From positions 3,667,001 to 3,731,000 of the forward strand of contig NZ_CP069812.1 of assembly GCF_016894385.1 (NCBI RefSeq): DNA of 64,000 nucleotides. Direction: 5' to 3'. A model generated the notes under the pieces. The model was not told where the DNA came from, did not search any database, and saw only the letters and a list, made by a program, of their open reading frames with translations. The stretch's first letter is position 1, and each line of letters begins with the position of its first letter. A program made the position numbers and the translations under genes. Source of the stretch: Cupriavidus oxalaticus (GTDB lineage Bacteria; Pseudomonadota; Gammaproteobacteria; Burkholderiales; Burkholderiaceae). Shown here piece after piece: positions 26,642 to 40,547 of the stretch.

Positions 26642-28747
26642 TCAGCCAGCCGCCGTCTTGCCCGGGCCGCCGAGCAGCGCCTTGAGCGCGCCGAGCCGGT
26701 CCTTGGGGCTCATCGCCGGGGTTTCGTCCTTGGGTGCCGGCGCTTCTTCCAGCTTCATCTCGCCGATAAAGCGCGACGGCTGGCACGAGTAGGTCTCGCG
26801 CGCACGCTTGCGCTTCTTGCACCAGCTGATCTGCAGGCTGCGCTGCGCGCGCGTGATGCCGACGTACATCAGCCGGCGCTCTTCCTCGATCTTCTCGTCG
26901 GTCATGTCGTCGTCTTCGCGGCAGTGGGGCAGGATGCCCTCTTCCACGCCGACCAGGAACACGTGCGGATATTCCAGCCCCTTGGAGGCGTGCAGCGTGG
27001 ACAGCCGCACGGCGTCGGGATCTTCCTCGCGCCCTTCGAGCATGCTCATCAGCGCCACGGTCTGCGTCAGTTCGAGCAGGTTCTTGCCTTCGCTGCCGAA
27101 GCCGTCGGCGTTGTCGTAGCCGGTGGCTTCCTCGCCCTCGGCCGCTTCCGGCTTGGTGCCCTTGCGCTTGAGCCATTCGAGGAACTCCAGCGTATTGGTC
27201 CAGCGCGACTGCGCCTGGCGCTCGTCGAAGCTGTCGTACAGGTAGGCCTCGTAGTGGATGCCGGCCATCAGGTCGTCGAGCACTTCGGTGGCCGGATCTT
27301 TGGCCGCGCGGTCGGCCAGCCGCACCATCGATTCGCAGAACACCCGCAGCGGCTCCAGCTGGCGCGGCTGCAGCTTGCCCTCGATGCCGCCCATCATCGC
27401 CGCCTCGAACAACGACACCTTGGCCTGCCCGGCGAACGTGCCCAGCACTTCGAGCGTGGTGTTGCCGACGCCGCGGCGCGGCGTGGTGATCGCGCGGATA
27501 AAGGCGGGATCGTCGTCGGGATTGGCGATCAGGCGCAGGTAGGCGCAGATGTCCTTGATCTCGGCCTTGTCGAAGAAGCTCTGGCCGCCCGACAGCACAT
27601 AGGGAATGCGCTCGCGCCGCAGGATCTGCTCGAACAGCCGCGCCTGGTGGTTGCCGCGGTACAGGATGGCGTAGTCGCGGAACTGCGCGCGGCGCTCGAA
27701 CTTGTGCGCCGACAGGCGGAACACCACCGACTCGGCCTCGTGCTCCTCGTCGTTCATCGGGTGGATGGCGATGGGATCGCCCATGCCGTGCTCGCTCCAC
27801 AGCTTCTTGTCGAAGAGCTTGGGATTGTTGGCAATGACCGCGTTGGCCGCTTCCAGGATGCGCACGGTGGAGCGGTAGTTCTGCTCCAGCTTGATCACCT
27901 TGAGGTCGGGGAAGTCGGTCTGCAGCCCGCGCAGGTTGTCCAGGGTGGCGCCGCGCCAGCCGTAGATGGCCTGGTCGTCATCACCCACCGCGGTAAAGGC
28001 CGGCGCGCGCAGGTGCGAGCCGCCCGCCAGCAGCTTGAGCAGCTGGTACTGGCAGGCGTTGGTGTCCTGGTATTCGTCGACCAGGAAGTAGCGCAGCCGG
28101 TTCTGCCACTTGAGCTGCACCGCCTCATTGCGCGCGAACAGCTCCGCGGGCAGGCGGATCAGGTCGTCGAAATCCACCGCCTGGTAGGCGTTCAGCGTGG
28201 CGACGTAGTTGCGGTAGACCAGCGCGGCCTGGTGCTCGTCGGCATTCCCGGAAACCGCGGCCTGCGCGATCGCGGCCTCGGGGTCGACCATGCCGTTCTT
28301 CCACAGCGAGATCGTGCTCTGCACGCCGCGGATCAGCTTCTTGTCGGTGGTGCCGAGCTGCTCCTGGATCAGGCCGAAGCAGTCGTCCGAGTCCATGATC
28401 GAGAACTGCGGCTTGAGGCCCACGTGCTCCGCCTCCATGCGCAGGATCTGCACGCCCAGCGAATGGAAGGTGCAGACCGTCAGCTGCCTGAGCGGGATGC
28501 GCTTGCCTTCGCGCGTGGTCTTGCCTTCCATCAGCTTGCCGATGCGCTCCTGCATCTCCTTGGCCGCCTTGTTGGTGAAGGTCACGGCGGCGATATGGCG
28601 CGGCTCGAAGCCCTTGTCCTCGATCAGGTGCGCGATCTTCTGCGTGATCACGCGGGTCTTGCCGGAGCCCGCCCCGGCCAGCACCAGGCAGGGGCCGTCC
28701 AGGTAGCGGACGGCTTCGGATTGGGCGGAATTCAGGCCATGGCTCAT
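26642..28747 (-). CDS. rep: ATP-dependent DNA helicase Rep
   Basis: 701-residue superfamily 1A 3'-5' helicase that helps replication forks pass obstacles. Walker A is AGAGSGKT at 24-31, preceded by the Q-motif LNSAQSEAV; further motifs are VTFTNKAAKEM, FLVDEYQDTN (Walker B), GDDDQAIYGWRGA, LEQNYRS and the C-terminal STLHASKGLEYPHVFLVGVEEG (core HASKGLEY). Length and the YLDGPCLVLAGAGSGKT start fit Rep better than UvrD or PcrA. ATG 28747 is chosen by similarity over an in-frame start 57 bp upstream. Confidence 0.93.
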   Translation of the reverse strand: MSHGLNSAQSEAVRYLDGPCLVLAGAGSGKTRVITQKIAHLIEDKGFEPRHIAAVTFTNKAAKEMQERIGKLMEGKTTREGKRIPLRQLTVCTFHSLGVQILRMEAEHVGLKPQFSIMDSDDCFGLIQEQLGTTDKKLIRGVQSTISLWKNGMVDPEAAIAQAAVSGNADEHQAALVYRNYVATLNAYQAVDFDDLIRLPAELFARNEAVQLKWQNRLRYFLVDEYQDTNACQYQLLKLLAGGSHLRAPAFTAVGDDDQAIYGWRGATLDNLRGLQTDFPDLKVIKLEQNYRSTVRILEAANAVIANNPKLFDKKLWSEHGMGDPIAIHPMNDEEHEAESVVFRLSAHKFERRAQFRDYAILYRGNHQARLFEQILRRERIPYVLSGGQSFFDKAEIKDICAYLRLIANPDDDPAFIRAITTPRRGVGNTTLEVLGTFAGQAKVSLFEAAMMGGIEGKLQPRQLEPLRVFCESMVRLADRAAKDPATEVLDDLMAGIHYEAYLYDSFDERQAQSRWTNTLEFLEWLKRKGTKPEAAEGEEATGYDNADGFGSEGKNLLELTQTVALMSMLEGREEDPDAVRLSTLHASKGLEYPHVFLVGVEEGILPHCREDDDMTDEKIEEERRLMYVGITRAQRSLQISWCKKRKRARETYSCQPSRFIGEMKLEEAPAPKDETPAMSPKDRLGALKALLGGPGKTAAG

Positions 28748-28998
28748 GCGAAGGGCGGTCGGGAGATGGGGCGGCGAGGCGCGCGCCAGGGGCAGGCAGC
28801 ACACGCGCCCGGCGGCAAAGCTGTCGATGTTAACACGCTGGCCGCGACCGGTCAGTCAGCACCTGCCGCATCGTCGCCCCTCCTTGTGTCACTGGCGTAA
28901 CACTTCGTAAAGCCCGGAGCCAATGAACCTGCGCCAGGTTCTAACCATCATGTCCAGGCGTGTCTCGGACATGCAATATCCATCACTCGGAGCCAACA

Positions 28999-29226
28999 AT
29001 GAAAACCCTGCAGAGATTGACCAAGGTGGCCCTGATCGGCGCGACGGTCGCGGCATTCGCCGGTTGCGCGGACATGACCCCGAAGCAACGCAATACCGCC
29101 ATCGGCGCGGGTGCGGGTGCCGTGGGCGGCGCCATCCTGACCGAGGGCAGCGCACTGGGTACGCTGGGTGGCGCGGCCGTGGGCGGCGTGATCGGTAACG
29201 TCGTGACCGACGACAAGCGTAAATAA
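28999..29226 (+). CDS. Small lipoprotein with glycine-zipper (OsmB-like)
   Basis: 75 residues. The signal peptide ends in a lipobox-like AFAGC, placing the acylated cysteine near residue 23. The mature part is a glycine zipper of alternating Gly and Ala (TAIGAGAGAVGGAILTEGSALG, then GGAAVGGVIGNVV), the 2TM glycine-zipper type of OsmB/Pcp/SlyB lipoproteins, and ends in the polar DDKRK. Likely outer-membrane location and stress-related expression by family analogy. Its start is 251 bp from the divergent rep start. Confidence 0.82.
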   Translation: MKTLQRLTKVALIGATVAAFAGCADMTPKQRNTAIGAGAGAVGGAILTEGSALGTLGGAAVGGVIGNVVTDDKRK

Positions 29227-29298
29227 GGACGCTGCGATCCACCCCTGGCGGCGGGGCGCAGGAACGGGTACAGCCGCCGGGCGGCCGTCCGGCCTGGT

Positions 29299-29327
29299 TT
29301 GACAAAGGCCGGGGCCTCCCGTACATT
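29299..29327 (+). promoter_or_regulatory. Sigma-70 promoter of the gcv operon
   Basis: TTGACA (29299-29304), a 17-bp spacer and TACATT (29322-29327) form a near-consensus sigma-70 promoter a few bases upstream of the glycine riboswitch. Predicted transcription start is near 29334. Confidence 0.85.
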
Positions 29328-29330
29328 GCG

Positions 29331-29572
29331 CGCATCCGACCGGGAGAGCGCGCACAACTGCGCCGCCGAAGGGGTATCACCCGAAAACTCTCAGGCACCA
29401 CGGACCGTTCGGATCGGCATGCAACATGCACACGATGCATGCCGAACTCTGGAGAGCGGCACCCGCCATGCGTGGCGAGCGTGCCCACCGAAGGGGCGCG
29501 CGAGGCAGATGTTGATCGGATCCGGTCCACCGGATCCGCCTCGTAATCTCTCAGGTATCGAGGACAGAGGGG
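29331..29572 (+). ncRNA. Tandem glycine riboswitch (gcvT leader)
   Basis: Two consecutive glycine aptamers. The first shows GGGAGAG at 29342-29348, CGCCGAAGGGG and ACTCTCAGGCA; the second shows CTGGAGAG near 29451, CACCGAAGGGGC near 29487 and AATCTCTCAGGTA near 29546, ending GGACAGAGGGG. These are the conserved cores of the gcvT RNA motif. The short linker between the aptamers is typical of the cooperative tandem type. It sits between the promoter and gcvT, and family knowledge predicts that glycine binding switches the operon on. Confidence 0.96.
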
Positions 29573-29574
29573 TC

Positions 29575-29641
29575 ATCCGCCGCAGCGGATCGCTTGGCCA
29601 TTTGGGCATAGCGATCGTTGCGGCGGATGGCCCTTTTTTGT
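29575..29641 (+). terminator. Riboswitch expression platform terminator
   Basis: ATCCGCCGCA (29575-29584) pairs with TGCGGCGGAT (29619-29628), continued inward by GATCGC/GCGATC, then GGCCC and a run of six T. This strong intrinsic terminator starts directly after the second aptamer and 33 bp before gcvT, so it is the probable off-state structure controlled by glycine. Confidence 0.88.
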
Positions 29642-29673
29642 TTTCGCAACCCGACATTGCCCCCGAGGATTCC

Positions 29674-30801
29674 ATGACGCTCCAGGCCACGCCCCTCAAT
29701 GCCATCCACCGCGCCCTCGGCGCCCGCATGGTCGACTTCGGCGGCTGGGATATGCCGGTCAACTACGGCTCCCAGATCGAAGAGCACAATGCCGTGCGCA
29801 CCGACGCCGGCATGTTCGACGTGTCGCACATGTGCGTGGTCGACCTCAGCGGCGCCAATACCCGTACCTTCCTGCGCGGCCTGCTGGCCAACAACGTCGA
29901 CAAGCTGCAGACGCCGGGCAAGGCACTCTATTCCTGCATGCTCGACGAAAAAGGCGGCGTCATCGACGACCTGATCGTCTACTTCTTTGCCGAGGACCGT
30001 TTCCGCCTGGTGGTCAACGCCGGCACCGCGGTCGGCGATATCGACTGGATCCGCGCCCGCAACGAGGCCACCGGGAGCGGCGTGACCATCACGCCGCGCC
30101 GTGAAGACGTGGCGCCCGAGGGCGTGCAGCCGCTGGCGATCGTCGCGGTGCAGGGGCCCAACGCCCGCGCCAAGGTGTGGAGCACCTTCCCGTCGACCCA
30201 GCCTTCCGACGCGCTCAAGCCCTTCAACGCTGCCGTGGTCCAGGACTCCGCGCTCGGCGAGGTCATGGTCGCGCGCACCGGCTACACCGGCGAAGACGGT
30301 TTCGAGCTGGTCGTGCCGGCGGCCAGCGTCGCCGGCCTGTGGGAAAAGCTGAACGCCGCGGGCGTGCGCCCGGCTGGCCTGGGTGCGCGCGACACGCTGC
30401 GCCTGGAAGCCGGCATGAACCTGTATGGCCAGGACATGGACATCAACACCTCGCCGCTGGACGCGGGCCTGGCCTGGACCGTCGACCTGCAGAGCGAGCG
30501 CGACTTCACCGGCAAGACGGCGCTGGCCGCCAACGGGCAACAGCAGCAGTTCCTCGGCCTGATCCTGCGGGACAAGGGCGGCGTACTGCGTGCCCATCAG
30601 AAAGTCATCACGCCTGCCGGTGACGGCGAAATCACCAGCGGCACCTTCAGCCCCTCGCTGTCGCAATCGATCGCGTTCGCGCGCCTGCCGAAAGGCGTGA
30701 ACGTCGGCGACACCGTGCAGGTGGAGATTCGCGACCGCAAACTCAACGCGACTGTGGTTAAACTGCCGTTTGTGCGTAATGGCAAGGCACTCGTGAGCTA
30801 A
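29674..30801 (+). CDS. gcvT: Glycine cleavage system T protein (aminomethyltransferase)
   Basis: Tetrahydrofolate-dependent T protein, 375 residues, which releases ammonia from the aminomethyl group on lipoyl-GcvH and makes methylene-THF. Conserved blocks include [28 protein letters not shown] N-terminus (here [19 protein letters not shown]), [13 protein letters not shown], and [19 protein letters not shown] 29674 follows CCGAGGA and the riboswitch terminator; the longer open frame runs through the riboswitch and is not translated. First gene of gcvT-gcvH-gcvP. Confidence 0.96.
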   Translation: MTLQATPLNAIHRALGARMVDFGGWDMPVNYGSQIEEHNAVRTDAGMFDVSHMCVVDLSGANTRTFLRGLLANNVDKLQTPGKALYSCMLDEKGGVIDDLIVYFFAEDRFRLVVNAGTAVGDIDWIRARNEATGSGVTITPRREDVAPEGVQPLAIVAVQGPNARAKVWSTFPSTQPSDALKPFNAAVVQDSALGEVMVARTGYTGEDGFELVVPAASVAGLWEKLNAAGVRPAGLGARDTLRLEAGMNLYGQDMDINTSPLDAGLAWTVDLQSERDFTGKTALAANGQQQQFLGLILRDKGGVLRAHQKVITPAGDGEITSGTFSPSLSQSIAFARLPKGVNVGDTVQVEIRDRKLNATVVKLPFVRNGKALVS

Positions 30802-30833
30802 GGGAAGCACCCGCTCACCCAACGGTCGCCCTC

Positions 30834-30860
30834 GCCTGCCGGCAGCGTTGCCGGGCAGGC
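30834..30860 (+). other. Hairpin between gcvT and gcvH
   Basis: GCCTGCCGGCA (30834-30844) pairs with TGCCGGGCAGGC (30849-30860) with one bulged G and a GCGT loop. No T tract follows. It may protect the gcvT 3' end or adjust expression of gcvH, which starts 40 bp further on. Confidence 0.55.
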
Positions 30861-30900
30861 ATCACCCAACAAGAAACAGATCTGAATCCGGAGAACCTTC

Positions 30901-31281
30901 ATGAATTTCCCCGCCGACCTCAAATACACCGAGTCGCATGAGTGGGTGCGCGTCGAAACCGACGGCACGCTCACCATCGGCATCACCGACCACGCACAGG
31001 ACGCGCTGGGCGACATCGTCTTCCTGGAACTGCCCGAGGTGGGCAAGTCGGTCGGTGCCGGCGACGCGCTGGCAGTGGTCGAATCGGTGAAGGCCGCTTC
31101 CGACATCTACGCCCCGGTGGCCGGCGAAGTGATTGCCGTCAACGAGGCCGCCACGGCCGCGCCGGAAAGCGTCAATGCCGACGCATTCGACGCGTGGCTG
31201 TTCAAGCTCAAGCCGGCCAACAGCGACGACGTCAACGGCCTGATGTCGGCCGACGCGTACAAGGCCAGCGTCGGCGCCTGA
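30901..31281 (+). CDS. gcvH: Glycine cleavage system H protein
   Basis: 126-residue lipoyl carrier shuttling the methylamine group between GcvP and GcvT. The lipoylated lysine is K64 in [13 protein letters not shown]. The N-terminus [15 protein letters not shown] and the length are standard. CGGAGAA precedes the ATG. Confidence 0.97.
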   Translation: MNFPADLKYTESHEWVRVETDGTLTIGITDHAQDALGDIVFLELPEVGKSVGAGDALAVVESVKAASDIYAPVAGEVIAVNEAATAAPESVNADAFDAWLFKLKPANSDDVNGLMSADAYKASVGA

Positions 31282-31287
31282 TATTTC

Positions 31288-31330
31288 GTCGTTCCCGCCC
31301 ACGTGCCCTTTGGGTATGCGCGGGAACGAC
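31288..31330. repeat. REP-like inverted repeat between gcvH and gcvP
   Basis: GTCGTTCCCGC (31288-31298) and GCGGGAACGAC (31320-31330) are exact inverted copies separated by 21 bp. Same family as the element between gcl and hyi. Confidence 0.8.
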
Positions 31331-31397
31331 AAGCGAATTTGCAGCGCTGCGGCACGGCTGACCACCTGCCGCGGCGCTCCCCACGAGGTTCTTGCCC

Positions 31398-34328
<2,931 letters not shown>

Positions 34329-34479
34329 CGTGCATCCAGGCCGGTGCCGCCGCGACCGCGGTGGCCCGGCGGTGGCACTATCCTCAAGCTGACGGGCCCG
34401 CCGGCGGCGGTGTCTGTCGGCGTACTTCGACCGCCTAACAAGAGCCTCTTCAGGGCCATCCCATCGCTGGAGACATTCC

Positions 34480-35856
<1,377 letters not shown>

Positions 35857-35929
35857 ACCGACGTACATTGTCCATGGTTTGCGGCGTATCATGGCGGCGT
35901 TCCCCGACTGCAGAACAAGAGGGCCCGCC

Positions 35930-36667
35930 ATGCAGACCTTCCACCAGCTCTTTGACGAAACCTCGTCCACCTTCACCTACCTGCTGATCGATGCGGAAAC
36001 GAAGGACGCGCTGCTGATCGACCCGGTCGACCATCAGTTCGAACGCGATCTCGCGCTGGTCAAGGAGACCGGCGCACACCTGGCCTGGGTCATCGAGACC
36101 CACGCCCACGCCGACCACATCACCTCCGCCGGCCATCTTGCGATGCAGACCGGCGCGCACACCGCGGCGCCGTCGGGCTGCGAGATCAAGCCGGCACAGA
36201 AACAGCTGATCGACGGCGACACTGTCGCATTCGGCAAGCAGGTGCTGCGCGCGATCCATACGCCCGGCCACACCGCCGGCAGCATGAGCTACCTGTGGGA
36301 AGAGCCCACGTCCGAGGGCATCGTGCGCCGCGTCTTCACGGGCGACGCCCTGCTGATCGATGGCTGCGGCCGCACCGATTTCCAGTCGGGCGATGCCGGC
36401 ACGCTGTACGACAGCCTGACCCGCAAGCTGTTCGCGCTGCCCGACGACACCCGGGTCTATCCCGCGCACGACTACAAGGGCCAGACCTCCTCCACCATCG
36501 GCCATGAGCGCGCGCACAACAGCCGCGTATCCGGCCGCACGCGCGAGGAGTTCATCGAGATGATGCGCAACCTGAACCTGCCGCGGCCCAGGCTGATCGA
36601 TATCGCGGTCCCGGCCAACCGGCGCCTGGGCCTGCGCGACGGCGAGAGCGTGCCGCACGGCGCCTGA
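35930..36667 (+). CDS. MBL-fold hydrolase, persulfide dioxygenase (ETHE1)-like
   Basis: 245-residue metallo-beta-lactamase-fold protein. The metal motif is THAHADH at 57-63, with further ligands in TPGHTAGS and FTGDALLIDGCGRTDFQ. The DALLIDGCGRTDFQSGDA loop and the PAHDYKGQTSSTI block with SRVSGRTREEF are those of ETHE1/persulfide dioxygenases rather than glyoxalase II, which has different substrate residues. Predicted reaction: oxidation of glutathione persulfide to sulfite, needing iron. An OsmC-type protein follows 26 bp downstream, consistent with thiol/peroxide stress. Confidence 0.86.
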   Translation: MQTFHQLFDETSSTFTYLLIDAETKDALLIDPVDHQFERDLALVKETGAHLAWVIETHAHADHITSAGHLAMQTGAHTAAPSGCEIKPAQKQLIDGDTVAFGKQVLRAIHTPGHTAGSMSYLWEEPTSEGIVRRVFTGDALLIDGCGRTDFQSGDAGTLYDSLTRKLFALPDDTRVYPAHDYKGQTSSTIGHERAHNSRVSGRTREEFIEMMRNLNLPRPRLIDIAVPANRRLGLRDGESVPHGA

Positions 36668-36693
36668 AGCATTCCAACCTTGGGAGTCTGCGC

Positions 36694-37167
36694 ATGTCCG
36701 TATATACCGCCGAAGTCCTGTGGCAGCGCGACGGGCAGGATTTCACCGGCAACCGCTACAGCCGCAGGCACGTGCTGCGCTTCGACGGCGGCGCGGAAGT
36801 CCCCGGTTCATCGTCGCCCCATGTGGTGCCGTTGCCGATGTCGGACGCCAGCGCGGTCGATCCGGAAGAGATGTTCATCGCCTCGCTGTCGAGCTGCCAC
36901 ATGCTGTGGTTCCTGTCGCTGGCGGCGAAGCAGCGCTTTGTCGTCGACCGCTATGTCGATGCCGCCACCGGCCTGATGGAAAAGAACCGCGAGGGCCGGA
37001 TGGCGATGACGGTGGTGACCCTGCGCCCCCAGGTCACCTTCTCCGGCGAGCGCGAACCCACCCGCGACGAGCTGGAGCGCCTGCACCATGCCGCGCACGA
37101 TGCCTGCTTTATCGCCAGCTCGGTCCGGACCGAGGTGCGGTGCGAACCGGTGGTCGCCGGCGCCTAG
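36694..37167 (+). CDS. OsmC-family peroxiredoxin-like protein
   Basis: 157 residues of the OsmC/Ohr superfamily, organic hydroperoxide or thiol-linked reductases. The two redox cysteines are C68 in SLSSCHMLWFLSLA and C138 in HDACFIASSVRTEV. The DPEEMFIASLSSCHM block is typical of the OsmC-like subgroup rather than Ohr. It lies in a tight plus-strand group with the MBL-fold gene before and a hydrolase gene after (10 bp). Confidence 0.87.
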   Translation: MSVYTAEVLWQRDGQDFTGNRYSRRHVLRFDGGAEVPGSSSPHVVPLPMSDASAVDPEEMFIASLSSCHMLWFLSLAAKQRFVVDRYVDAATGLMEKNREGRMAMTVVTLRPQVTFSGEREPTRDELERLHHAAHDACFIASSVRTEVRCEPVVAGA

Positions 37168-37177
37168 CGCATCCGCC

Positions 37178-38011
37178 ATGCCGGCCACCGCGCTGCCTGC
37201 GGCACGGTCCGCGTCGGCGCGGCGCCTGCTGCGCTGGCTGCTGGCCGGCGTGGTCCTGCTTGGATCCGTCCTGATGCTGCAGGATCGCTTCCTCTACTTC
37301 CCCGGCAAGGCCTCGGTCGACGACATGGTCGCGCCCGGACTGCGCGCATGGCCGGGCCCGGATGATTTTCGCGGCCTGCTGGCCGAACCGCACGGACCCG
37401 CCCGCGCCACCGCCATGGTCTTCCACGGCAATGCCGGGCATGCCGGCCATCGCGGCTACTATGCCAGCGTGCTGACGCGGCTGGGCATCCGCGTGATCCT
37501 GGCCGAATATCCCGGCTATGGCCCGCGCGACGGCGCGCTTGGCGAGCGCAGCTTCGTCGACGATGCCGGGCAGGCGATTGCGCTGGCCCGGCGCCAGTTC
37601 GGCGGCCCGCTGCTGCTGGTCGGCGAATCGCTCGGCGCCGGTGTTGCCGCGGCCGTCTCGGCGCGCCAGCGCGAGCACGTCGATGCCGTGCTGCTGATCA
37701 CGCCGTGGGACAAGCTCGCCCACGTCGCCGCCCACCACTATGCATGGCTGCCGACCGGATGGCTGCTGCGCGACCGCTACGACAGCGTGACCCACCTGGC
37801 CGCCTTTGGCCGCCCGGTCATGGTGGTCGTGGCCGAACGCGACAACATCGTGCCGCCCCGGTTCGGCAAGGCGCTCTATGAAGCGCTGGACGAGCCCCGC
37901 CGCCTGGCGGTCATCGACCATGCCGGGCACAACGACTGGACCGGATACGTCGACGAGGCATGGTGGCGCAACGCGCTCGCGTTCCTGCTGCCGCCGCCCG
38001 CATCCCGCTGA
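37178..38011 (+). CDS. Alpha/beta hydrolase, membrane-anchored
   Basis: 277 residues. One N-terminal membrane anchor (about 15-35, LLRWLLAGVVLLGSVLML) is followed by an alpha/beta-hydrolase domain with FHGNAGH (oxyanion), the nucleophile elbow GESLGAG, and a candidate catalytic His in VIDHAGHNDW. This is the YqhA/FrsA-like or BEM46-type group; the active face is probably periplasmic. Substrate unknown. It follows osmC with a 10-bp gap. Confidence 0.8.
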   Translation: MPATALPAARSASARRLLRWLLAGVVLLGSVLMLQDRFLYFPGKASVDDMVAPGLRAWPGPDDFRGLLAEPHGPARATAMVFHGNAGHAGHRGYYASVLTRLGIRVILAEYPGYGPRDGALGERSFVDDAGQAIALARRQFGGPLLLVGESLGAGVAAAVSARQREHVDAVLLITPWDKLAHVAAHHYAWLPTGWLLRDRYDSVTHLAAFGRPVMVVVAERDNIVPPRFGKALYEALDEPRRLAVIDHAGHNDWTGYVDEAWWRNALAFLLPPPASR

Positions 38012-38048
38012 TCCGCGCGTGCGCCGCCGCACACGGCGGCGGGTGCTG

Positions 38049-39164
38049 CTACACCGCCCAGCGCTCGCACGCCTTGCGCACGGTCTCGCGCTGGCTGCGC
38101 GCGTCGGCATCGGTCTGGCGCAGCCATTCGGCATCGCCGTCGCGGCGCTCGGCCAGCACGCGGATATTGGCCAGCGCCGGCAGCGAACCGAGCGCCTCGG
38201 CATGCGGCACCAGCGCATCGCAGATCGACAGGATGTGGTCGGCGATCGGCATCCGGGTCAGCTCGTTGGGATGCACGTATTCGCCGTCCAGCCCGAAGCG
38301 GCACGCCTGGAAGCGGTTGAAGGTGTACACCAGGTAATCGTCTTCCTGCGGCATGAACGGGCGCGACAGGAGCAGGTAGCGCGCCAGCATCTGGATATAG
38401 GCGGCGATATCGCAGGCGCGCTGCACCGTCAGCGGCGTGTCCATCACGCGGACCTCGATGGTGCCGAACTCCGGCTTGGGACGGATATCCCAGTAGAAGT
38501 CCTTCATGCTCTCGATCACGCCGGTATTGCGCATCTTCTCGAAGTACGCGGTGAAGGCATCCCACGTCAGCAGGAAGGGCGCGCGCCCGCTCATCGGGAA
38601 GGCCGCGACCGAATTCAGGCGCGCCGAGGCAAAGCCGGTATCGACACCCTGCACATACGGCGACGACGCCGCCAGCGCGATGAAGTGCGGCACGTAGCGG
38701 CCGATGGCGTGCAACAGGAACAGCGACTCGTCCGCTGTCGGGCAGCCGATATGCACGTGCTGGCCGAACACGGTGAACTGCTTGGCCAGGTAGCCATACA
38801 GCTCGGAGATGTACTGGTAGCGCGGCGAGTCCGAGATGGTGCGGTCGGACCATTGCATGAACGGGTGCGTGCCGCCGCCGGAAATGCCCAGGTTGAGCGA
38901 GTGCGAGGCCGCCACCATCAGGTCGCGCATGGTGGTCAGCTCGTCCAGCGCCTGCTGGTAGCTGTGGCAGATACCCGTGCTGATCTCGATCATCGACGGG
39001 CTGATCTCCGGCTTGATGTCGCCGGCATGCTCGGCGCCCCTGAGCGCACGCAGCAGGTCGGGCGCGAACGGCGCCAGGTCATAGTCGTGGCGGTTGACCA
39101 GCTGCAGCTCCAGCTCCACGCCGAAGGTCAGCGCCTCGGATTGCTTGAACGATTCGAGCGACAT
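38049..39164 (-). CDS. ybdK: Carboxylate-amine ligase YbdK (glutamate-cysteine ligase 2 family)
   Basis: 371-residue ATP-grasp-like ligase of the GCS2 family. Signature [19 protein letters not shown] near residues 14-32 contains the ATP/Mg Glu residues; [13 protein letters not shown] and [29 protein letters not shown] (core [16 protein letters not shown]) are further family blocks. E. coli YbdK has weak glutamate-cysteine ligase activity; the physiological role is unclear. The ATG (39164-39162) shares one base with the stop of the antiporter gene upstream (TGATG), so the two are translationally coupled. Confidence 0.9.
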   Translation of the reverse strand: MSLESFKQSEALTFGVELELQLVNRHDYDLAPFAPDLLRALRGAEHAGDIKPEISPSMIEISTGICHSYQQALDELTTMRDLMVAASHSLNLGISGGGTHPFMQWSDRTISDSPRYQYISELYGYLAKQFTVFGQHVHIGCPTADESLFLLHAIGRYVPHFIALAASSPYVQGVDTGFASARLNSVAAFPMSGRAPFLLTWDAFTAYFEKMRNTGVIESMKDFYWDIRPKPEFGTIEVRVMDTPLTVQRACDIAAYIQMLARYLLLSRPFMPQEDDYLVYTFNRFQACRFGLDGEYVHPNELTRMPIADHILSICDALVPHAEALGSLPALANIRVLAERRDGDAEWLRQTDADARSQRETVRKACERWAV

Positions 39165-40387
39165 CAGCGCCCTCCCCCATTGGCCCGGGATTCGCCGGCG
39201 AAGCGCAGCGCCCACGCTGCCATCACCGGGCCGAGCAGTTGTTCGATCGCCAGCGCGCACAGGATGATGGCGGCCAGCGGCTGTCCGGTGCCGGGGTAGA
39301 TGCGCGCGACGTCGCTCATCAGCAGGTAGGCCAGCCCCGACATCGGCGCCAGCGCCACCCCCAGCGCCATGCACTGGCGCAGGCTCAGGCCGGAGAACGA
39401 TCCCAGCGACACCACGCCGGCAAACTTGGCGAGGTGGCGCAGCAGCACCAGCACAACGGCATATGCGCCACCCACGACCCAGTCATGCGCGGTCAGCGGC
39501 AGGCCCAGCGACACCACCATGACGATGATCAGCAGGCTGCCGGCGCTGCCGAAGTGCGGCGGCCACACATGCGGCTGGCTGTCCTGGTGCTTGAACACCA
39601 CGCCGGCCAGGAGCAGCGTCAGCGGCATCGACAATTTTAGTACCCGGGTCAGCGCCAGCGTGAACAGCACCAGGCCCACCAGCACCAGGAAGCTGTAGTG
39701 GTCATCGGCCGACATGCGCTCATAGATCACGTGGCCGACCTTGCCCGCCACCCATGCCAGCAGGCACGACCCCACCAAGAGGTAGAGCGGGTGCAGCAGC
39801 GCGGCGCCCAGGTTGCCGTATTCGGAATGCAGCCAGCCGGTGGTCAGCTGCACGATCGCGGCGGCGTAGATGCTGTTCAGCGCCGCCATTGCCATCAGCC
39901 GCTCGGTGACCTGGCCCTCTGCGCGCAGTTCATTCTTGAGCTGCAGCACGATGGTGGGCGAGGTGCTGACGGCAATGCCGCCGGCCAGGATCGCCACGCC
40001 GGGCGAGGCGCCGATCCATTGCAGCACCGCCGCGACCAGGCCCCAGGTCAGCAGGCTCTCGAAGGCGCTGGTCAGCAGCAGCCAGCGGTTGGCGCGCAGC
40101 CAGGTCAGCGACAGCCGGTGCCCGAGCTCGAACAGGGCCAGTGCCAGCGCCATATCGATCAGGATACGGGTCTGGTTGATCATGTTCTCGTCGACGATGC
40201 CGCGCCCGAGCAGCCCGGCGAACAGCCCCGCGACGGCATAGCCCACGATGCGCGGGCAGCGCAGCCAGCGGCGGCTTACCTCGCCCGCGAGGCCCGCGCC
40301 GACGAGCGCCAGCCCGACCCAGAACAGGCCGCCTGGGGCGAGGGGGAATGATGGAAATAGTTGGCTCAGTCCGTTCATGGTCGACAT
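39164..40387 (-). CDS. Kef-type cation:proton antiporter
   Basis: 407 residues, CPA2 family membrane domain with about 12 predicted spans, no C-terminal TrkA-N domain. [15 protein letters not shown] and FELGHRL near the N-terminus and [12 protein letters not shown] are typical; the [12 protein letters not shown] segment is the ion-site region. Its stop overlaps the start of ybdK by one base. KefB/C antiporters are gated by glutathione, so linkage to a glutamate-cysteine-ligase relative is suggestive. ATG 40387 is chosen; ATG 40378 is an alternative, neither with a strong ribosome site. Confidence 0.82.
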   Translation of the reverse strand: MSTMNGLSQLFPSFPLAPGGLFWVGLALVGAGLAGEVSRRWLRCPRIVGYAVAGLFAGLLGRGIVDENMINQTRILIDMALALALFELGHRLSLTWLRANRWLLLTSAFESLLTWGLVAAVLQWIGASPGVAILAGGIAVSTSPTIVLQLKNELRAEGQVTERLMAMAALNSIYAAAIVQLTTGWLHSEYGNLGAALLHPLYLLVGSCLLAWVAGKVGHVIYERMSADDHYSFLVLVGLVLFTLALTRVLKLSMPLTLLLAGVVFKHQDSQPHVWPPHFGSAGSLLIIVMVVSLGLPLTAHDWVVGGAYAVVLVLLRHLAKFAGVVSLGSFSGLSLRQCMALGVALAPMSGLAYLLMSDVARIYPGTGQPLAAIILCALAIEQLLGPVMAAWALRFAGESRANGGGR

Positions 40388-40547
40388 GGTAATGTAAGCA
40401 CATCCCAATCCATGTCAGTGATTGTCCGACACCGCACCAAACGTACAACGAACTTCGGTCAAATTCTCGTAAAAAACGCTATTTACCGGAATAGATTTTT
40501 TTACATTTTGCGCGGAACCGAACGCGGCCAGGTACTGATGCGGCGTT

